Positions 10,207-21,982 of a stretch of 64,000 nucleotides of DNA are shown here, piece after piece. This stretch comes from Kondoa malvinella (taxonomy: Eukaryota > Basidiomycota > Agaricostilbomycetes > Agaricostilbales > Kondoaceae), in the NCBI GenBank assembly GCA_039545315.1, contig BCIM01000001.1:2823783-2887782 (forward strand), in the 5' to 3' direction. The number at the start of each line of letters is the position of its first letter. Within the stretch, counting starts at the first letter, position 1. Both the position numbers and the translations under genes were made by a program. The notes under the pieces were generated by a model, which was not told the DNA's origin, searched no databases, and worked only from the letters and a program-made list of their open reading frames with translations.

Positions 10207-11905
10207 ATGTCGACACTTTCGGAGCGTCAAAAGGACGAATTGCACAAATCTCTGCTGGATTTCTTGGCTACTTCAGGCTTTGTAGCTACTTTTGAAGCTT
10301 TAAAGCAAGACTGCAACCAGCAAGACTATGTTCATGACCCGAAAGCAAAGTGGTCAGGTCTGCTCGAGAAGAAATGGACGAGCGTCATTCGCTTGCAAAA
10401 GAAGGTGCTTTTGGCGAGGCTGTTAGATTCACCACGAGCTCATACATGACAAGCACAGATCATGGACTTGGAATCTCGCAATGCGCAGCTGTTAGACGAA
10501 CTATCGCAAGCACGAGCATTTCCAGCTGCTTCCTCCTCCAGATCAACAGCAGACTGGATACCAAGACCACCAGCCAGACACGCATTAGCAGGGCATCGTT
10601 CTCCTGTGACCAAGATCTGCTTTCATCCCGTCTTCAGCACTCTCGTATCGGCGAGCGAGGATGCGAGCTTGAAAGTTTGGGATTACGAAACTGGAGACTT
10701 TGAACGGACGTTGAAAGGTCATACCAAGACTGTGCAGGATTGTGATTTCGATTCCAAAGGCAATCTTCTAGGTCAGCCCTTCTCGCTTGATAGACCCTTG
10801 TGGTCTCACATGTTTATGAAATCACAGTGACATGCTCTTCGGATCTTACTATCAAACTGTGGAACGCCGCAGACGAATACAAGAATACAAAGACGCTTCA
10901 TGGACATGATCATTCAGTTTCAGCAGTCGCTTTCATGCCTTCAGACGATTATATAGTCTCAGCAAGTAGAGATAAGACTATAAGACTATGGGAAGTCGCT
11001 AACGGGTCGGTCTTCTTTGTCGGGTCTGTGAACACTTGTTTGATGGATAAGTCAGGTATTGCGTCAAGACTTTCTCGGGTCATTCAGAGTGGGTCAGGTC
11101 AATACAACCTTCATCAGATGGAAAGTGGCTTGTGAGCTGTTCGAGTGATCAAGTAGGCAATATTCAATTTTCGCGGAAAACGGATGGCTAAAGCGCGTTG
11201 TGTAGTCAACGCGGATATGGGATGCTTCGAATGGGGAAACCAAGATGGATCTTCGAGGGCACGATAACGTAGTCGAAGCAGCCGTGTTTGCGCCCATATC
11301 AGCGCACGCTTCGATACGGGAGCTGGCGGGGATAGTAAGTCGGACATCTCGCTGAAACGCTCTTGTATAGCTCATACTTACAATCTTGTACAGGCAGCAC
11401 CAAAGAACGCGGCAGAGGCGTCGTCGGCCGCCTTCGTTGCGTCCGGGTCAAGAGACAAGACCATCAGGATATGGGATGGCACAACTGGACAATGTCTGAA
11501 GACCCTAGTACGTCTATTTGTGTACTACTGAATCAACCACTAATTGTCCAACAGACTGGTCATGACAACTGGATCCGAGCTCTAGTCTTTCATCCAACAG
11601 GCAAATTCCTCCTCTCCGCTTCTGACGACAAGACAATACGAATCTGGGATCTGAAAACGGGTCGATGCACCAAAACAATAGAAGCGCACGATCATTTCGT
11701 GACGTGTATGGCTTGGGGTAGATCAGTGTCTAAAGGGCCTTCGGGGATAAGTAATGGTACGAATGGGAAATCAAGTGAGGCTGAAATTAGTAGGACGGTC
11801 AATGTGCTGGCTACGGGTAGTGTCGATCAAGTGAGTGTCTGCGGTTCGAGGTTGTAAGATGGCGCTCATGCCAAATTTCAGACTATCAAGATATGGTTGC
11901 CGTAA
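10207..11905 (+). CDS. PAC1: Nuclear distribution protein PAC1/LIS1
   Basis: PAC1/LIS1 binds dynein and controls nuclear migration along microtubules. Eight exons: 10207-10404, 10459-10771, 10828-11005, 11056-11152, 11206-11334, 11394-11507, 11555-11830 and 11882-11905. The N-terminus has the LisH motif ([22 protein letters not shown]) and a coiled coil ([17 protein letters not shown]). Seven WD40 repeats follow, with [62 protein letters not shown] and [18 protein letters not shown], ending [10 protein letters not shown] Ser/Gly/Lys-rich insert in the last repeats ([14 protein letters not shown]) resembles the variable loop of fungal PAC1. All junctions give a continuous frame. Confidence 0.95.
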
Positions 11906-12231
11906 TGCAAGATCAAATCAAGTGTACATATGCATACAATCAAGCACCTTCGTTGAAAGTACAGGCAAGGGCAAGCAGCGCGGAGCTCTCGTTCTTTCAG
12001 GCGGATGGAGCCCCGAGGTGACGGAGCGGGAACAAAGTTCGAAGCAAAGGCAGTGCTATTTGGGCTTTGCAAGCACAGGATAGCATTGCAGTGACGAGCG
12101 CAATCAACGCTAACCTTCTCAGTCCCCGCACTGTTCAGGCTGATTGTATCGCCAGCTTCTCAAGTTTATGCCTTGCTTCACGTCACCACCTGCACTATTG
12201 CCTATTCAGATATCGAGATACGCGTGGAGAT

Positions 12232-14670
12232 ATGGAGAAGGACTCGTCTGCTGCAGATGTACGGGAAGCCGAAAATGGCAAACAAAGTAACAGCAAAGCG
12301 GGAAAGGCATCAAAGCCCGCTGTCAAGATTGGCTCTAGGGCTTCTGTAGCCTGTGTAAAGTGTCGGTGCGTGTCTCTCTGCCACTATCTATGCAGTGTAT
12401 ACCGATCACGAACGTCCTCACAGGAAACGAAAGATTCGCTGCTCTGGTACTTATCCGTCTTGTGACTTCTGTGCACGCAAGAACATCCCTTGCGACTATC
12501 AAGGTGATCATCCCGCCCAAAACGCTCCCCCTACATCAGCGACAGTTGGGACTAGCGGAAGTCCGTTCAGCTCTACAGCTTCGACTTCAGGTCTTCCTTA
12601 TCAAGTACCGAACCCTATCACTGCGCCTCCTGCAGACATCCTATTAGCTGCATATGAAGCATTCTGTCAGAACTTTGTAAGCTAGCCCTATTCTTCGGTC
12701 GTGAGTACTGGCTGAACAAGGATGTTAGGAGGATGCCGGCCTATTCAACTTCTTCCATCGACCTTCTCTGCGCTTCGAGCTCGGTCGTAATGGCATGCCT
12801 GCCGAAATCACTTTCGCGATGCTGTCTTTAGCTGCTCGCTTTTGTCCAGCGCTGGTCGCTTTTCGACCGGATGCAGCTTCAGCCTATTTTGAAGCTTCTT
12901 TATCGCTTACAAGAGAAACGCAAGACACCTACACCATCATGCGAATGCAGACTCTGCTCATGCTAAGTCTGTATGATTGTATCGACAAGTCAGAGAAGCG
13001 CGGGTGGGCATTGTTAGGACAAGCTATTCGGATCGGACAAATCTTGAGCTTGGACAACAACCAAATCAAGACTCCCATGTGTTTTGGTAGCAGGCTCAAC
13101 ACGGGCAAACAAAAGGCTGAAGATCCACGAATCGCTGAAGAAGGTCGACGAACTTGGTGGTGTGCATTCTTGCTTGAAAGTTTGCTTTGCGATGGTCAAA
13201 GGCAATGCTCTATTCGCTTCGATCCTTATCCTATCCGTCTTCGACTACCGATGTCCAACGATGACTATTATGCATCTCGATTCGTTGCTACAGCGCCCTT
13301 TCACACTATACTTCCGCCTTGGGCGCCGCCGCTTGGTCCTGATGTCAGGCTGGAGACGGATCTGTTTGGCATGACTTTACGAATCGCGGATCTCTATGCG
13401 AGGGTGATCGCCTTTGTGAATGCGGGAGGAAAGAATGTGGATTCTAGAGCACCGTGGGATGAGAAATCTACCTTTCATGGCTTGCAGGAAGAGTTGACCA
13501 GGTGAGCTTGCTCTCATACGATATCAGATCAATTGACGCGGGTGTCATAGATGGCTGAGGAATCTGCCACAGCAATATACCAACAGCCCTTCCACTCAAA
13601 TGGCTCATGTGCTCGCTGGTGGTGATCGGCTTTTTGGCTTGATGCACGTCCTCTATTACACGGCGGTTCTATATCTACATCGCGATTTCCTGCCCTTTCT
13701 TCCGCCGTCTACTTGGTCTCCTTCGCAAGGACGTAAGTTTGGACTAGTGATAACGGAAGAGATAACCGTGCTGACGGTTCCCCTGCCTTAGCTGTCGACG
13801 GCCCGCAGCTCTTCTTCCAGCCTCCTCCGAAACCCGATCATTTCTGGGAGCTGTCGTTCACTGTCATGACCGATGCGGCCAAGCATATTACCGATCTGGC
13901 CTGTCAGAGTAAGCTACCAGCTCAATAGACAGCGACCAAGCTGATGCAAAATAGTACCCTCACTGAGCTGCAACCCTTTCATCGGCTTCGCCCTGATTTC
14001 TGCTAGTACTGTTCACGCTCAGCTATATTGGTTCCCGATTCGAGGCTTTCAGTTTCCCGCTGCTCTGCAATATTGTAAACAGGAAGCGCTTCTTTTGACG
14101 TGAGCGCTTCTTTCTCTTCGTATCCTTATACTGAGTGAAACCAGTACCTTCACACCCTATTGGCCAAGAATCGCTGGAAGATGGTGTCAAGGTATTCGCA
14201 AGCTTTTCGAGACCTATGGTCTGGTTCATGATGCCAGACGTAAGTCGCCGTCACTTCGGTAGCAATGTTTAGCTTATTCCTACTTAGCGCCAAATGACGA
14301 TCAGACTTCTGCTGTGCGAGACGGCGTCATCAGTCTATTACAGGACAAGGAAGAAGACGACAGACAGAATGGCAGCGAACAGCTCAGTAACCAAGATGCA
14401 GACTACCAGCATGATATTTTCGCTTTGCTGCACCACGACACTACCCTTACGACACCCGATCCGACTCTGATATTCAACCTGAATGACGCTTCAGCCCATT
14501 CGTCCCTCTTCCCAATGGACTTTGATCTCAACTCAGTCACCTTCGAGAACATGGACAGTGTATTCAACGACTCGCTGCCGCATGATTGGGGCAACTTTCA
14601 GCAAGCTTTCGGTCCGGCAGCTGGAGCAGGTGTGAACGATGAGAATGATTCCTGGTTGTGGAACTACTGA
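12232..14670 (+). CDS. Zn2Cys6 fungal-specific transcription factor
   Basis: Eight exons: 12232-12365, 12424-12676, 12729-13501, 13551-13732, 13792-13908, 13955-14099, 14145-14239 and 14288-14670. The first intron splits the zinc cluster. Joined, it reads SVACVKCRKRKIRCSGTYPS then CDFCARKNIPC, giving all six cysteines. The middle has the fungal_trans homology signature with GRNGMPAEITFAMLSLAARF, SLYDCIDKSEKRGWALLGQA, GRRTWWCAFLLESLLC and LMHVLYYTAVLYLHRDF. The C-terminus is acidic and aromatic (FDLNSVTFENMDSVF, ending DENDSWLWNY), plausible as an activation region. Target genes cannot be read from the sequence. It lies tail-to-tail with the BAF60-like gene, 62 bases apart. Confidence 0.9.
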
Positions 14671-14732
14671 ACGGAACGGGGGTGGAAGACTGGATGTATT
14701 ACAACAAGGGTGTCACTAGCAATGTAGCATCA

Positions 14733-16602
14733 TCATCTAAAAGCTAGATTGACAGCATCTCTCAACCAATTCCCGTCATCCTTCCTGTAGAAATCAGCGC
14801 GTCGAAGATCTTCTATAGAGCCGCTCATGTGCGCAGAGGTGCGCTCGCCGATTGTGAGCGCGTCGGCGTCGGTTTGTTGTAGCCAATTCGAGATAAACTC
14901 TTTCGGGTCTTCTGCAAAGGCGCACATGAAGTCGCGCTTGTTTTTCGATGACCGAGCTGTAGCTGCTTTGGATGCGATCTGTACATGCAAGAAGCCCCTT
15001 TAAGCAAGCCTAACTTGCCAAACCGCTTTGCACGCACCTGTTCATCCATGTCCAGTATCTCCCTTGTCAGATTGCTTGAGGTAAGGTCGTCTAACACATC
15101 CTCCATCTTCCCCTTCAGCGGCGTATCTTCCACATCAATGTCTATATCCCACACTTGCGCCGTTGCCTCGCCTGAGACTTCTGTTCGGACCGTATAGTCC
15201 AGATTGACCGGATCTGGTTTCTGTACTGCTCGAGCTATGTATTCCGTCAAGTGGAATACAGGCACCAAAGGTTGGTTGTTCATGATCTGTGGACGAGATT
15301 CATGGACCATCAGCACAAACTGAGAGCCGTCTTTCCCGCGCACCTTCTTCAGCGCCTCATCGGGTTTGATGTTCTGCCTGTTCTCTAGATCTTGTAACCC
15401 ATGTTTTCGAATGTAAGTCCACAGAGCTGCCAATATACCAGCTTTCGAGTCTTCTGTGATGCCTAGTATGGAAGATAAGTCGGAAGAGAGTTTCGAGCGC
15501 TCTGGATAGTGAAACAATTGAAGCTGGATTTGACATGTTTTTGAGGTGGAAGAGGATTGCGTTAGTGTGAGGCCATCGAGAGGTGAAGAGCCTATAGGAC
15601 GCGTCCACTGTGCGAGTCAGTAGAGATCAGCTCACCAAAGAGCAAAAGCTAAGTCAAACTAACCTCTGTTCGATCTGAATCCTGACTAGGTGCTCCTTCT
15701 CCCGGTTGTATTTCTACCGCTATTGCGTTTACTAGCGATGTAAATTTGCGCGAGTCGTCTAGCTTCTGCGAGTCTTGCGGCTGCCCAAAATCAATTAGCT
15801 CTGCAACAGGTTAGGGAGACATACTTACATCAACGAGTTTCCCGCTGATCTTCAAGGTCCATTTAGGTTCTTTTGGCTCTTCACCTTCCTTCTTCGCTTC
15901 GTCCTGCCAATCCATACCCTCACACTCATTCCAAACGCACACCCTCAACTTTCGCTTGACTTTACCCATTTTCCCACCAGTCGTACCAAGCGCAGCAGCA
16001 TGCGAGCCAGTTTTCCCGCTCATCTCCATCAATTCAAGCTTCTTTCGACTGACCGTAGCGTCGAGCTTCTTTTCCATGCTGACGAGTTGAGCATACGAGG
16101 TCGCGAGAGTAGCTAGTGCGGCATCAGAGTCTGCTGTTAGGCTGCTTTCAGAGGTGAAGGGAGGTAAGTTGCGATCTGAGGGCTTGTTGCGTTTTCGGGC
16201 ATTGCGATATGCTGTGTCTCCATCACCGGTCGGTCTGCACTCTCATCAGCCTGATAAGGAGCAAAGACCTGTGACATACATTTGAGATGTCTTCTTGCTT
16301 GCCAAAGGCATTTGCTGCTGAGGAACAGCTTGTTGCGATGCATTCGTGCTATAGGCAGGTCTTTGCTGCTGTTGTTGCGCGGCCTGTTGAGCAGCAGCCT
16401 GAGCTTGCATTTGTTGCATCTGCTGCATTTGTGCTATCTGCTGAGGCGTAAACTGGGAGAAATTAGGTTGACCTTGAGCTTGCTGCTGCGGATAGCGCCT
16501 GTCATGCGCAAAGACATTAGCCTTGTGGTGTGGTGCGTATATAACGCCTGTAGTCACTAACGCCATCTGGTTCAGCATCTGCTGCTGCGCGTATTGCTGC
16601 AT
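14733..16602 (-). CDS. SNF12: SWI/SNF or RSC subunit of the BAF60/Snf12/Rsc6 family (SWIB domain)
   Basis: This is a subunit of a chromatin-remodelling complex. From the ATG at 16602 the N-terminus is Gln-rich (MQQYAQQQMLNQM then many Gln). Next comes the conserved region with SYAQLVSMEKKLDATVSRKK and KRKLRVCVWNECEGMDWQDE. The SWIB domain follows: LQLFHYPERSKLSSDLSSIL, GITEDSKAGILAALWTYIR and KHGLQDLENRQNIKPDEAL. The C-terminal helical part reads DFMCAFAEDPKEFISNWLQQ and ends DAVNLAFR. Introns are inferred at 16499-16561 (63 bases, no stop in frame), near 16236-16279, near 15783-15831, about 15605-15662 and about 14979-15039. All keep the frame. It is divergent from the unknown gene at 16842. 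Confidence 0.88.
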
Positions 16603-16841
16603 TGTTCGTTCGTGAATGGCAGACGTCGAACCAGGTCAAGTCACAAAAACAAATCATGTCATGGCATCCACACAGTACCCGCGCTGTTCTCTAGTCAGGC
16701 CTGTCTTGCCTATTCCATCTCGACTGGATGCCTTCTTCCATTTCCAACCTCATCTACCCATGGTCAGAATGTACCTTCCGAGCGTCCTTCGCAGCCTCCC
16801 TAGTTTGCTCATCTGACTCTCTTCCTTCTCCATGAACCATC

Positions 16842-17724
16842 ATGCGCCGCAAGCTATCCAAGCGCAATCCTCCATCTCGCACAACCTCCCCATCACCTTA
16901 CCGAAAACCGATTGTCCATATCCTCAATTCGGATGACGAGTCTGATTATTCAGATAGCGACTTCACCAGTCCAAGAACAGCATATTTGACAGCTTGGCCT
17001 ATCTCTCCGCACCGAAAGAAGGATTCGGCCTCGTCGACAGAAGAAGAGATGGAAGAATTGGATCAAGATCCTTTTGCGGCACCAAAGACGGATCGGGTAT
17101 CCTTCTACAGACCAAGAAGTATCTCCCAGAGCAGTTATACTATCGAGCCATCTGTTGCACCTCTAAGGTTGAGTCCGAAACAACCGGTCAAGAGGGAATC
17201 AGGTGTTTGGGAGCATGAAAAGCTAGAGCAAGATTGGTTAAAGGTGCAAGAGAGCTTGAAAGCATTGTCTAAAGACAGAACAAAGGTGAGTCTGCGTATC
17301 GTGGAGTAGATGGAGCTGAAAAGAAACAGGCATCAGCATTAGATACGGATTCGTTCCTTCAAAACCTCTTTTTGGACGCTACAGAAGCCTTCCTGGACTC
17401 GGGAAGGGCAATCAAGAAGACAAAGATTGCTTGGTTGAGGTTCAGATTGGGTAAAGCGAAAGAAAAGTGAGTCAGGTATAGCCGATGAGAAGGACCGGCT
17501 GACGACTTAAGCAGTGAAGCGATTGATCTCATTAGTGGACCAGAGCTGCAGAGACTCGTCTACCTTGCACAGACGTAAGTCGCCGACTGACGAAACTCGG
17601 GTGCATCTGATGGGACCTCGCAGATCTTTGATAACTTTAGAAAGGGCGCTTAAAAGAGGTGGGGCACAGCCATGGACAACAAGCGCGCATATAGATCTGT
17701 TGCTAGCGGAATTGAGGCTGTGAT
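16842..17724 (+). CDS. Unknown protein with basic/acidic N-terminus and helical C-terminus
   Basis: Four exons: 16842-17285, 17330-17466, 17515-17574 and 17624-17724, about 247 residues. The N-terminus is basic and Ser/Pro-rich (MRRKLSKRNPPSRTTSPSPY), followed by an acidic patch (SDDESDYSDSD) and likely phosphosites (RSISQSSYT). The C-terminal half is helical: HEKLEQDWLKVQESLKALSK, LFLDATEAFLDSGRAIKKTK, PELQRLVYLAQTSLITLERA, then LLLAELRL at the end. I do not recognise the family. An overlapping upstream ATG at 16832 in another frame may act as a short upstream frame. Splice phases agree at every junction, which supports a real gene. Confidence 0.7.
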
Positions 17725-17972
17725 TTCGCTGCATTCGGAGGGTTGTTGATAGCGAAGGTATATTCAGGATTGCATTGTAGTGAGAGGCATGTATGTTTTG
17801 GGCGGTGAAGTGGCTGAATATTGACATTGAAATGGGTATACCAAAGTGCGAGTCGTGAAAGACTGTGAATACCTTGAAGAGGAGACTTGAATATGGACGA
17901 GTGACTCCATGGCGGACGAAAGAGATGTAATGGTGGGATGTAATGGATAAAGTATAGCTGGTGAGGTGCGCG

Positions 17973-18740
17973 TTAGCAGCGCCTATCAAGCGGCTCTTGA
18001 GACTCACGAGGACCATCACCGAAGAAGAAGTACAGAAGACTCAAATCCCAGCAATAAAGCGAGCATAATCGAGATGAGACATGACCTGACACGTGTTGCT
18101 CATGCTGGATGAAACTTCGCTGGCGAAGCATTGATTTGTATCGAGTGAAAAAGACGAGGCATTTGTTCGCATGACTATATTGAGTATATAGCTGAAAGCC
18201 TACCACACGCCAGGTCATTTGTGATGCGACTATGTGAAGCAAAAGACTTACTCCACGTTGGTACGCTTCGCATGACAAGATGAACATCAAGTACACGAGA
18301 ACTGCCTCTTCCCTGGTGAAATGTCGACCCGGGAATTGAATTGTTGCTATTTTAGTTGGACAGAAAGCGAAAATGCCTTTTTGCCGACCCTCCTGCTGAC
18401 AAGCTGAAACCAATGCATGCATAAAGGAAGTCCACACAATGAGCTGGCGCAATATAGTGATGGCGGAGTAGTCGGCCCTTCTAATTTCGTTGAAAGCAAA
18501 GGACGTCAAGAGGCAAGCGCTGAAACAGAAGAGAGCGAATAGCCATTTGAGACGCATAAATTCAGCTCGATCAAGCCAAATGGAATCGTTTGCTTGCTTG
18601 CTTCGGCGCGTAAGAATGGGATCAAAGTCTTGGTTATGACGCCCAGGATTTAGATAAGAGTCATGACTGCTGCTGCGTTGTCTTCTACCCTGTGATCGCC
18701 CTCTAACAACTTCCGTCTCTGGTTTCGGTGTGCGTGCCAT
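17973..18740 (-). CDS. Orphan multi-pass membrane protein
   Basis: The start is the ATG at 18740 and an open frame of 255 codons runs to 17973. The N-terminal tail is polar and Arg-rich (MARTPKPETEVVRGRSQGRR). Hydrophobic segments follow: LKWLFALFCFSACLLTSFAF, ILRQLIVWTSFMHALVSA, EEAVLVYLMFILSCEAY and SLLYFFFGDGP. Two stretches inside the frame carry good intron signals and are stop-free in frame: about 18348-18401 (GTCAGC...AAATAG, 54 bases) and one beginning at the GTAAGT near 18252. A GTGAGT at about 18006 suggests further exons toward 17760. The true protein may therefore differ. No family was recognised. Confidence 0.5.
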   Translation of the reverse strand: MARTPKPETEVVRGRSQGRRQRSSSHDSYLNPGRHNQDFDPILTRRSKQANDSIWLDRAEFMRLKWLFALFCFSACLLTSFAFNEIRRADYSAITILRQLIVWTSFMHALVSACQQEGRQKGIFAFCPTKIATIQFPGRHFTREEAVLVYLMFILSCEAYQRGVSLLLHIVASQMTWRVVGFQLYTQYSHANKCLVFFTRYKSMLRQRSFIQHEQHVSGHVSSRLCSLYCWDLSLLYFFFGDGPRESQEPLDRRC

Positions 18741-19130
18741 GGTCGATTTGTTGCCCGGCCGGACAGCTCAAATTTGGTGATGGACGGATGCTGATGCAGT
18801 GTAGAGCGCGACAGAGATGCGGCAGTAAGAGAAAATTGCGAAATTGAGGTGACGTGAGCAGGTTTCCCGGGAAAGCGAGCTTATGAGGCCTTGTTGAGAG
18901 AGAGACTCAAGGCAGGAGAGTTGCTGCACAGCTTTGACGGTAGCGTTTTGGGCAACGGTGCTTGCTCTGAAGCGATCACAGGAAGAGACTTCCGCTGGCA
19001 AGCGAGTGCTTGTAGCAGAAAGACCCTCCGACCAGGCATGACGCGAGATGCAGTATAATTAGAGGCTGTTCAATGACAATACGACAAAGCTATAATACAA
19101 TCGAAATAGTCCGTGAGCTTACGAATACAA
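18741..19130. other. Intergenic region
   Basis: This is about 390 bases upstream of the membrane-protein gene and downstream of the secreted-protein gene. A short minus-strand open frame (18768-19001) has no recognisable motif. Nothing else is supported. Confidence 0.35.
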
Positions 19131-19984
19131 TCACTGAGTGTTACGACAGTTGCCAGGGGCAGCTCCCTGTGATCAAACGTCAGAAGGCGCGACATCAGCT
19201 TGATCTTGACTTACAGCACACTGTATGACAAGAAATGAAGACAGTCAGGCCAGTCCAAGAATCTCATGTGAAGACTTACGCTAGATCCACCCAGGGGCAC
19301 GACGGTGAATTGCGGCGCGGCAGATTGGAAGCTGATCAACTTCGAGTCTGAACCGATCTGGTATTCTGTAATTTGCATGCGGAAAGAACCACTGTGCTCG
19401 ACATGCCGTCAGATAAGCCGTCAAGCAAAAATTGAGCACTGACGGAGGAGATTCAGGGTTGGAGACTTCAGGAATCTTGAAGTAGCCTTGTATGTTGGTT
19501 CCCTCTGTCAAAGAGATTAGAGACTGAGAGGAACTACCGCCTGCTTGACTTACTATTGGCTGATGTCAGACCAGAAGCTACACGAGTGGTTGAGCCATCG
19601 CCTTGGTCGACCAGGTCCACGTCAATACTGGTGATGCTCGTCAAAGAAGTAAAGAGGTATGCGCGAAAGGCGGGGGCCCACTATTCGGTGTAGTAGCCAG
19701 AGTCGCCGGCGACGCGAGTGTATTCTCTGTATTTGGTCGTCAGCGATGAATACCTCAACAAAGAGTGACTTACAGCTGGATACCGGCTCCCTGGTCGACA
19801 CTAGTACCTCCAGACGGCTTGATGACTTTGCCTGACAGATACGAGTCAGTACTCACTTGGGCGAACAACAGCAGAAGGACTTACCAGATGGACCAGCACG
19901 CTTCGAGATAGCGGCAGAGTCGACCGGAGAAGCAGAAGCTACGGCAGAAAGAGCCAGAACAGCGAAGGTAGCAAAGAATTTCAT
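19131..19984 (-). CDS. Small secreted protein with signal peptide
   Basis: The start is the ATG at 19984, with a clear signal peptide MKFFATFAVLALSAVASAS followed by PVDSAAISKRAG. The KR could be a Kex2-type cleavage site. Exons splice to a product of about 160 residues: KVIKPSGGTSVDQGAG, EYTRVAGDSGYYTEYIDVD, DQGDGSTTRVASGLTSAN, GYFKIPEVSNPESPPGSF, QITEYQIGSDSKLISF, APQFTVVPLGGSSCAGAAP, then GNCRNTQ and stop at 19131. The body looks like one compact beta-rich domain with two late cysteines, similar in flavour to fungal secreted Ig-like or Kre9/Knh1-like proteins, but no firm family match. It has seven small exons, one of only 6 bases (19215-19220). Function is unknown; a cell-wall or effector-like role is speculation. 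Confidence 0.7.
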
Positions 19985-20428
19985 GATAAGTTGTTGGCGA
20001 AGGAAGTTCGGAAAGGTGGTTGAGAAAGAGAGCGCAAGAGCGCAATTTATATGCTGCTGGCTAGTCTCCAGGCGGTGAAACGTCATGCGCTTCTCACATG
20101 TGGCCGTTCGGATCAGGCTAGCGGTGTTTCCAATTTTAGCAGCTTACGTGACCTTGTCTTTGAAGGTTGCCTTTTGGGAATAGTAGCTGCATGCTTCCGA
20201 GGCGGTGTAGAGCAGTACTTTGATACTGCTAGCAGCATATTGAGAGCCGGTGCAGCTCAGGAATAGTATGAGGCAGTGAAGGGTAGGCGCGAAGCGGTGA
20301 GAGAAGATATGAAGTCACAGACCGGCTGCGCGAGGTATTGCTCTTGGGTATGCGACGGAATGAAATGGGAACGAAGGAATTCTGTAGTGTCCAGGGCTGC
20401 ATTTGCGAATGTTCACGACTGAGTTGGG
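19985..20428. other. Intergenic region upstream of the secreted-protein gene
   Basis: This is about 440 bases with no supported gene. It holds the TATA-like box listed separately. Short frames on both strands lack motifs. Confidence 0.35.
20044..20053 (-). promoter_or_regulatory. TATA-like box upstream of the secreted-protein gene
   Basis: On the minus strand the sequence reads GCATATAAATTGCG, about 60-70 bases upstream of the ATG at 19984. A TATA element this close suggests a short leader and a strong or regulated promoter. Few other genes in the window show one. Confidence 0.45.
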
Positions 20429-21156
20429 TCATAGATCTCCAGTGAAGCGGGCGTCCTTGAATCTCGATGTCGTGAGCGAAGGATAGATCACAGACTCTAC
20501 ATGTTCGAAGGTAGCGACTGCTGTACCAACGGGTGAGATGAGAATTGCTCGAAGTAGATCAAAGGCTGCCCAGATGAACTGCTACTTGCCAGCATCAGTC
20601 ATGTCCCATCTGCAGACCTCATGTAGCTCACGAGGTATTGCCAAACCACAGTACTCCAGTCTCCTGGCGGAACAATCCAAGAGATGTAAGGGAGGTCATG
20701 ATCGAAAGGTCGCCAATGAGGCAGTCGCGCCGCTAAAGAAGGACAGAGGTAGAAGATGCCTGATTGAGGATCTCTTTGAAAGTTCTTGAGTAGCTTTGAT
20801 AGCTTGCTGATTGTCAAGAGAGTATCGAGCATGGACTTGGGACCAAAGAGCGTTCGTGCAGGGATGCCAATATCTACGAAATGCAACAGACAGATGTAGC
20901 CAATCGTTGAAGCAACACAGCGGAAGATCGTGCCCTTCTTCTGCAATAGCTCAGACTGCGAAAGCCAGACAGAAGCCGGTATTGCTGCTGCGTCAAAGTC
21001 AGCCGCACCCAGCAGCATGAACGACAGCCTGACTTTGCGCTGTTTGTGAATCTTCCATGGCTCAGAGTTGCTGAGGGCGACAAAGAGCGCGTCGGTTGTA
21101 TCGAGCGCGCAGCAGAGAGCTATGCACAAAGAGTCTCGCCGTTCGACTACAAGCAT
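20429..21156 (-). CDS. Orphan protein with hydrophobic segments
   Basis: The ATG at 21156 opens a 170-plus codon frame (MLVVERRDSLCIALCCALDT...). An intron from the GTGAGC at about 20632 to the CAG at about 20579 then gives an in-phase last exon FIWAAFDLLRAILISPVGTA, FEHVESVIYP, ending FTGDL and TGA at 20429. Hydrophobic parts include CVASTIGYICLLHFVDIGIP, LPYISWIVPPGDW and the FIWAAFDLL helix. Another feature is NFQRDPQSGIFYLCPSL. I recognise no family, and a later start (MLLGAADFDAAAIP) is possible. Coding status rests on frame length and one good splice pair, so it stays tentative. Confidence 0.45.
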
Positions 21157-21302
21157 GCAAGCTTATTCCTAAGGCACGAAGACCTCGCCAATGCTGGGAA
21201 GATCTCGTTACTATACCATGCCTACATCCGGCTGCCGGACCATCCAAATGCAATGACATATGAGCCAGTTTGACTTACGAAGGACGAGACTTGCAACAAG
21301 AA

Positions 21303-21982
21303 ATGTTCGCCCAAGCCAGCGTCAATCCAAAAGTATGCACAGGCTGCAACACCAGCATCAGAGTCTTGGAACGAGATGGTGAGGAAATGTAAGATAAGCT
21401 TGGCGTTCTTTTAACGTGATGACGAGCCTGGTTTCTGTCCGTAGGGACAAATGTCCAGATTGCGGATAGTAGGTCTCTTCCATTCAACCTCTGCTGTTGT
21501 ATCCTAAGCAGTATGAAGCCTGGCTTGCGAAAAGTGAGTCTTCTTGCGCCTTCCAAACACGCGAAGGTTTGTCGTATTATGAAGTTGCGGCTGTCACCAC
21601 TCCAAATGAAATTGTTACTGCGCAGACAAGAACTTTGGCCATTTCTATTGGTATGCGGACCTTCCATTCATCAAGCAGAAAGCTGATCAGACGAGTAATA
21701 GCGAAAGAATGCCAAAGTGGTACCAAATCTCTACCTTGACGTGGGTCACGCTCAGTCATTTCGCCCCAAGACAAGACAGTCTGACGAGTAAGCAGGGGGA
21801 AAAGCTATCGCGGAGATCATCATCCAGCAGACTTTGAGTTCGAGATCGAGTTTGGCTCGGCAGCAGACCAGGACAAGGATCTGGTATTTGAAGCGCAAGA
21901 GAGACCATGCGGTACTTGCGGAAAGCAAGCTCGGTGTATGACAGCAGACGCGATAGACGAGCTTAGAAGGAGGTTGAGGTAG
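21303..21982 (+). CDS. Small cysteine-rich (zinc-ribbon-like) protein, model uncertain
   Basis: The start is the ATG at 21303: MFAQASVNPKVCTGCNTSIR, VLERDGEE. An intron starting GTAAGA follows, and the next exon gives MDKCPDCGY. This yields a CxxC...CxxC pair typical of a zinc ribbon, then MKPGLRK after a second intron. Downstream, two outcomes fit the splice signals. One ends in a short Lys/Arg-rich tail (VVPNLYLDVGHAQSF, PKTRQSDE, stop near 21802). The other splices on to RPCGTCGKQARC, DAIDELRRRLR, with stop at 21982 and a second cysteine cluster. I cannot choose between them. It is divergent from the orphan gene at 21156 with a 146-base gap. Function unknown. Confidence 0.5.

Noticed and set aside
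16282..16560. Plus-strand Leu-rich frame opposite the BAF60-like gene
   Set aside because: It is the complement of the CAG-rich (Gln-coding) region of the real gene, which produces Leu runs.
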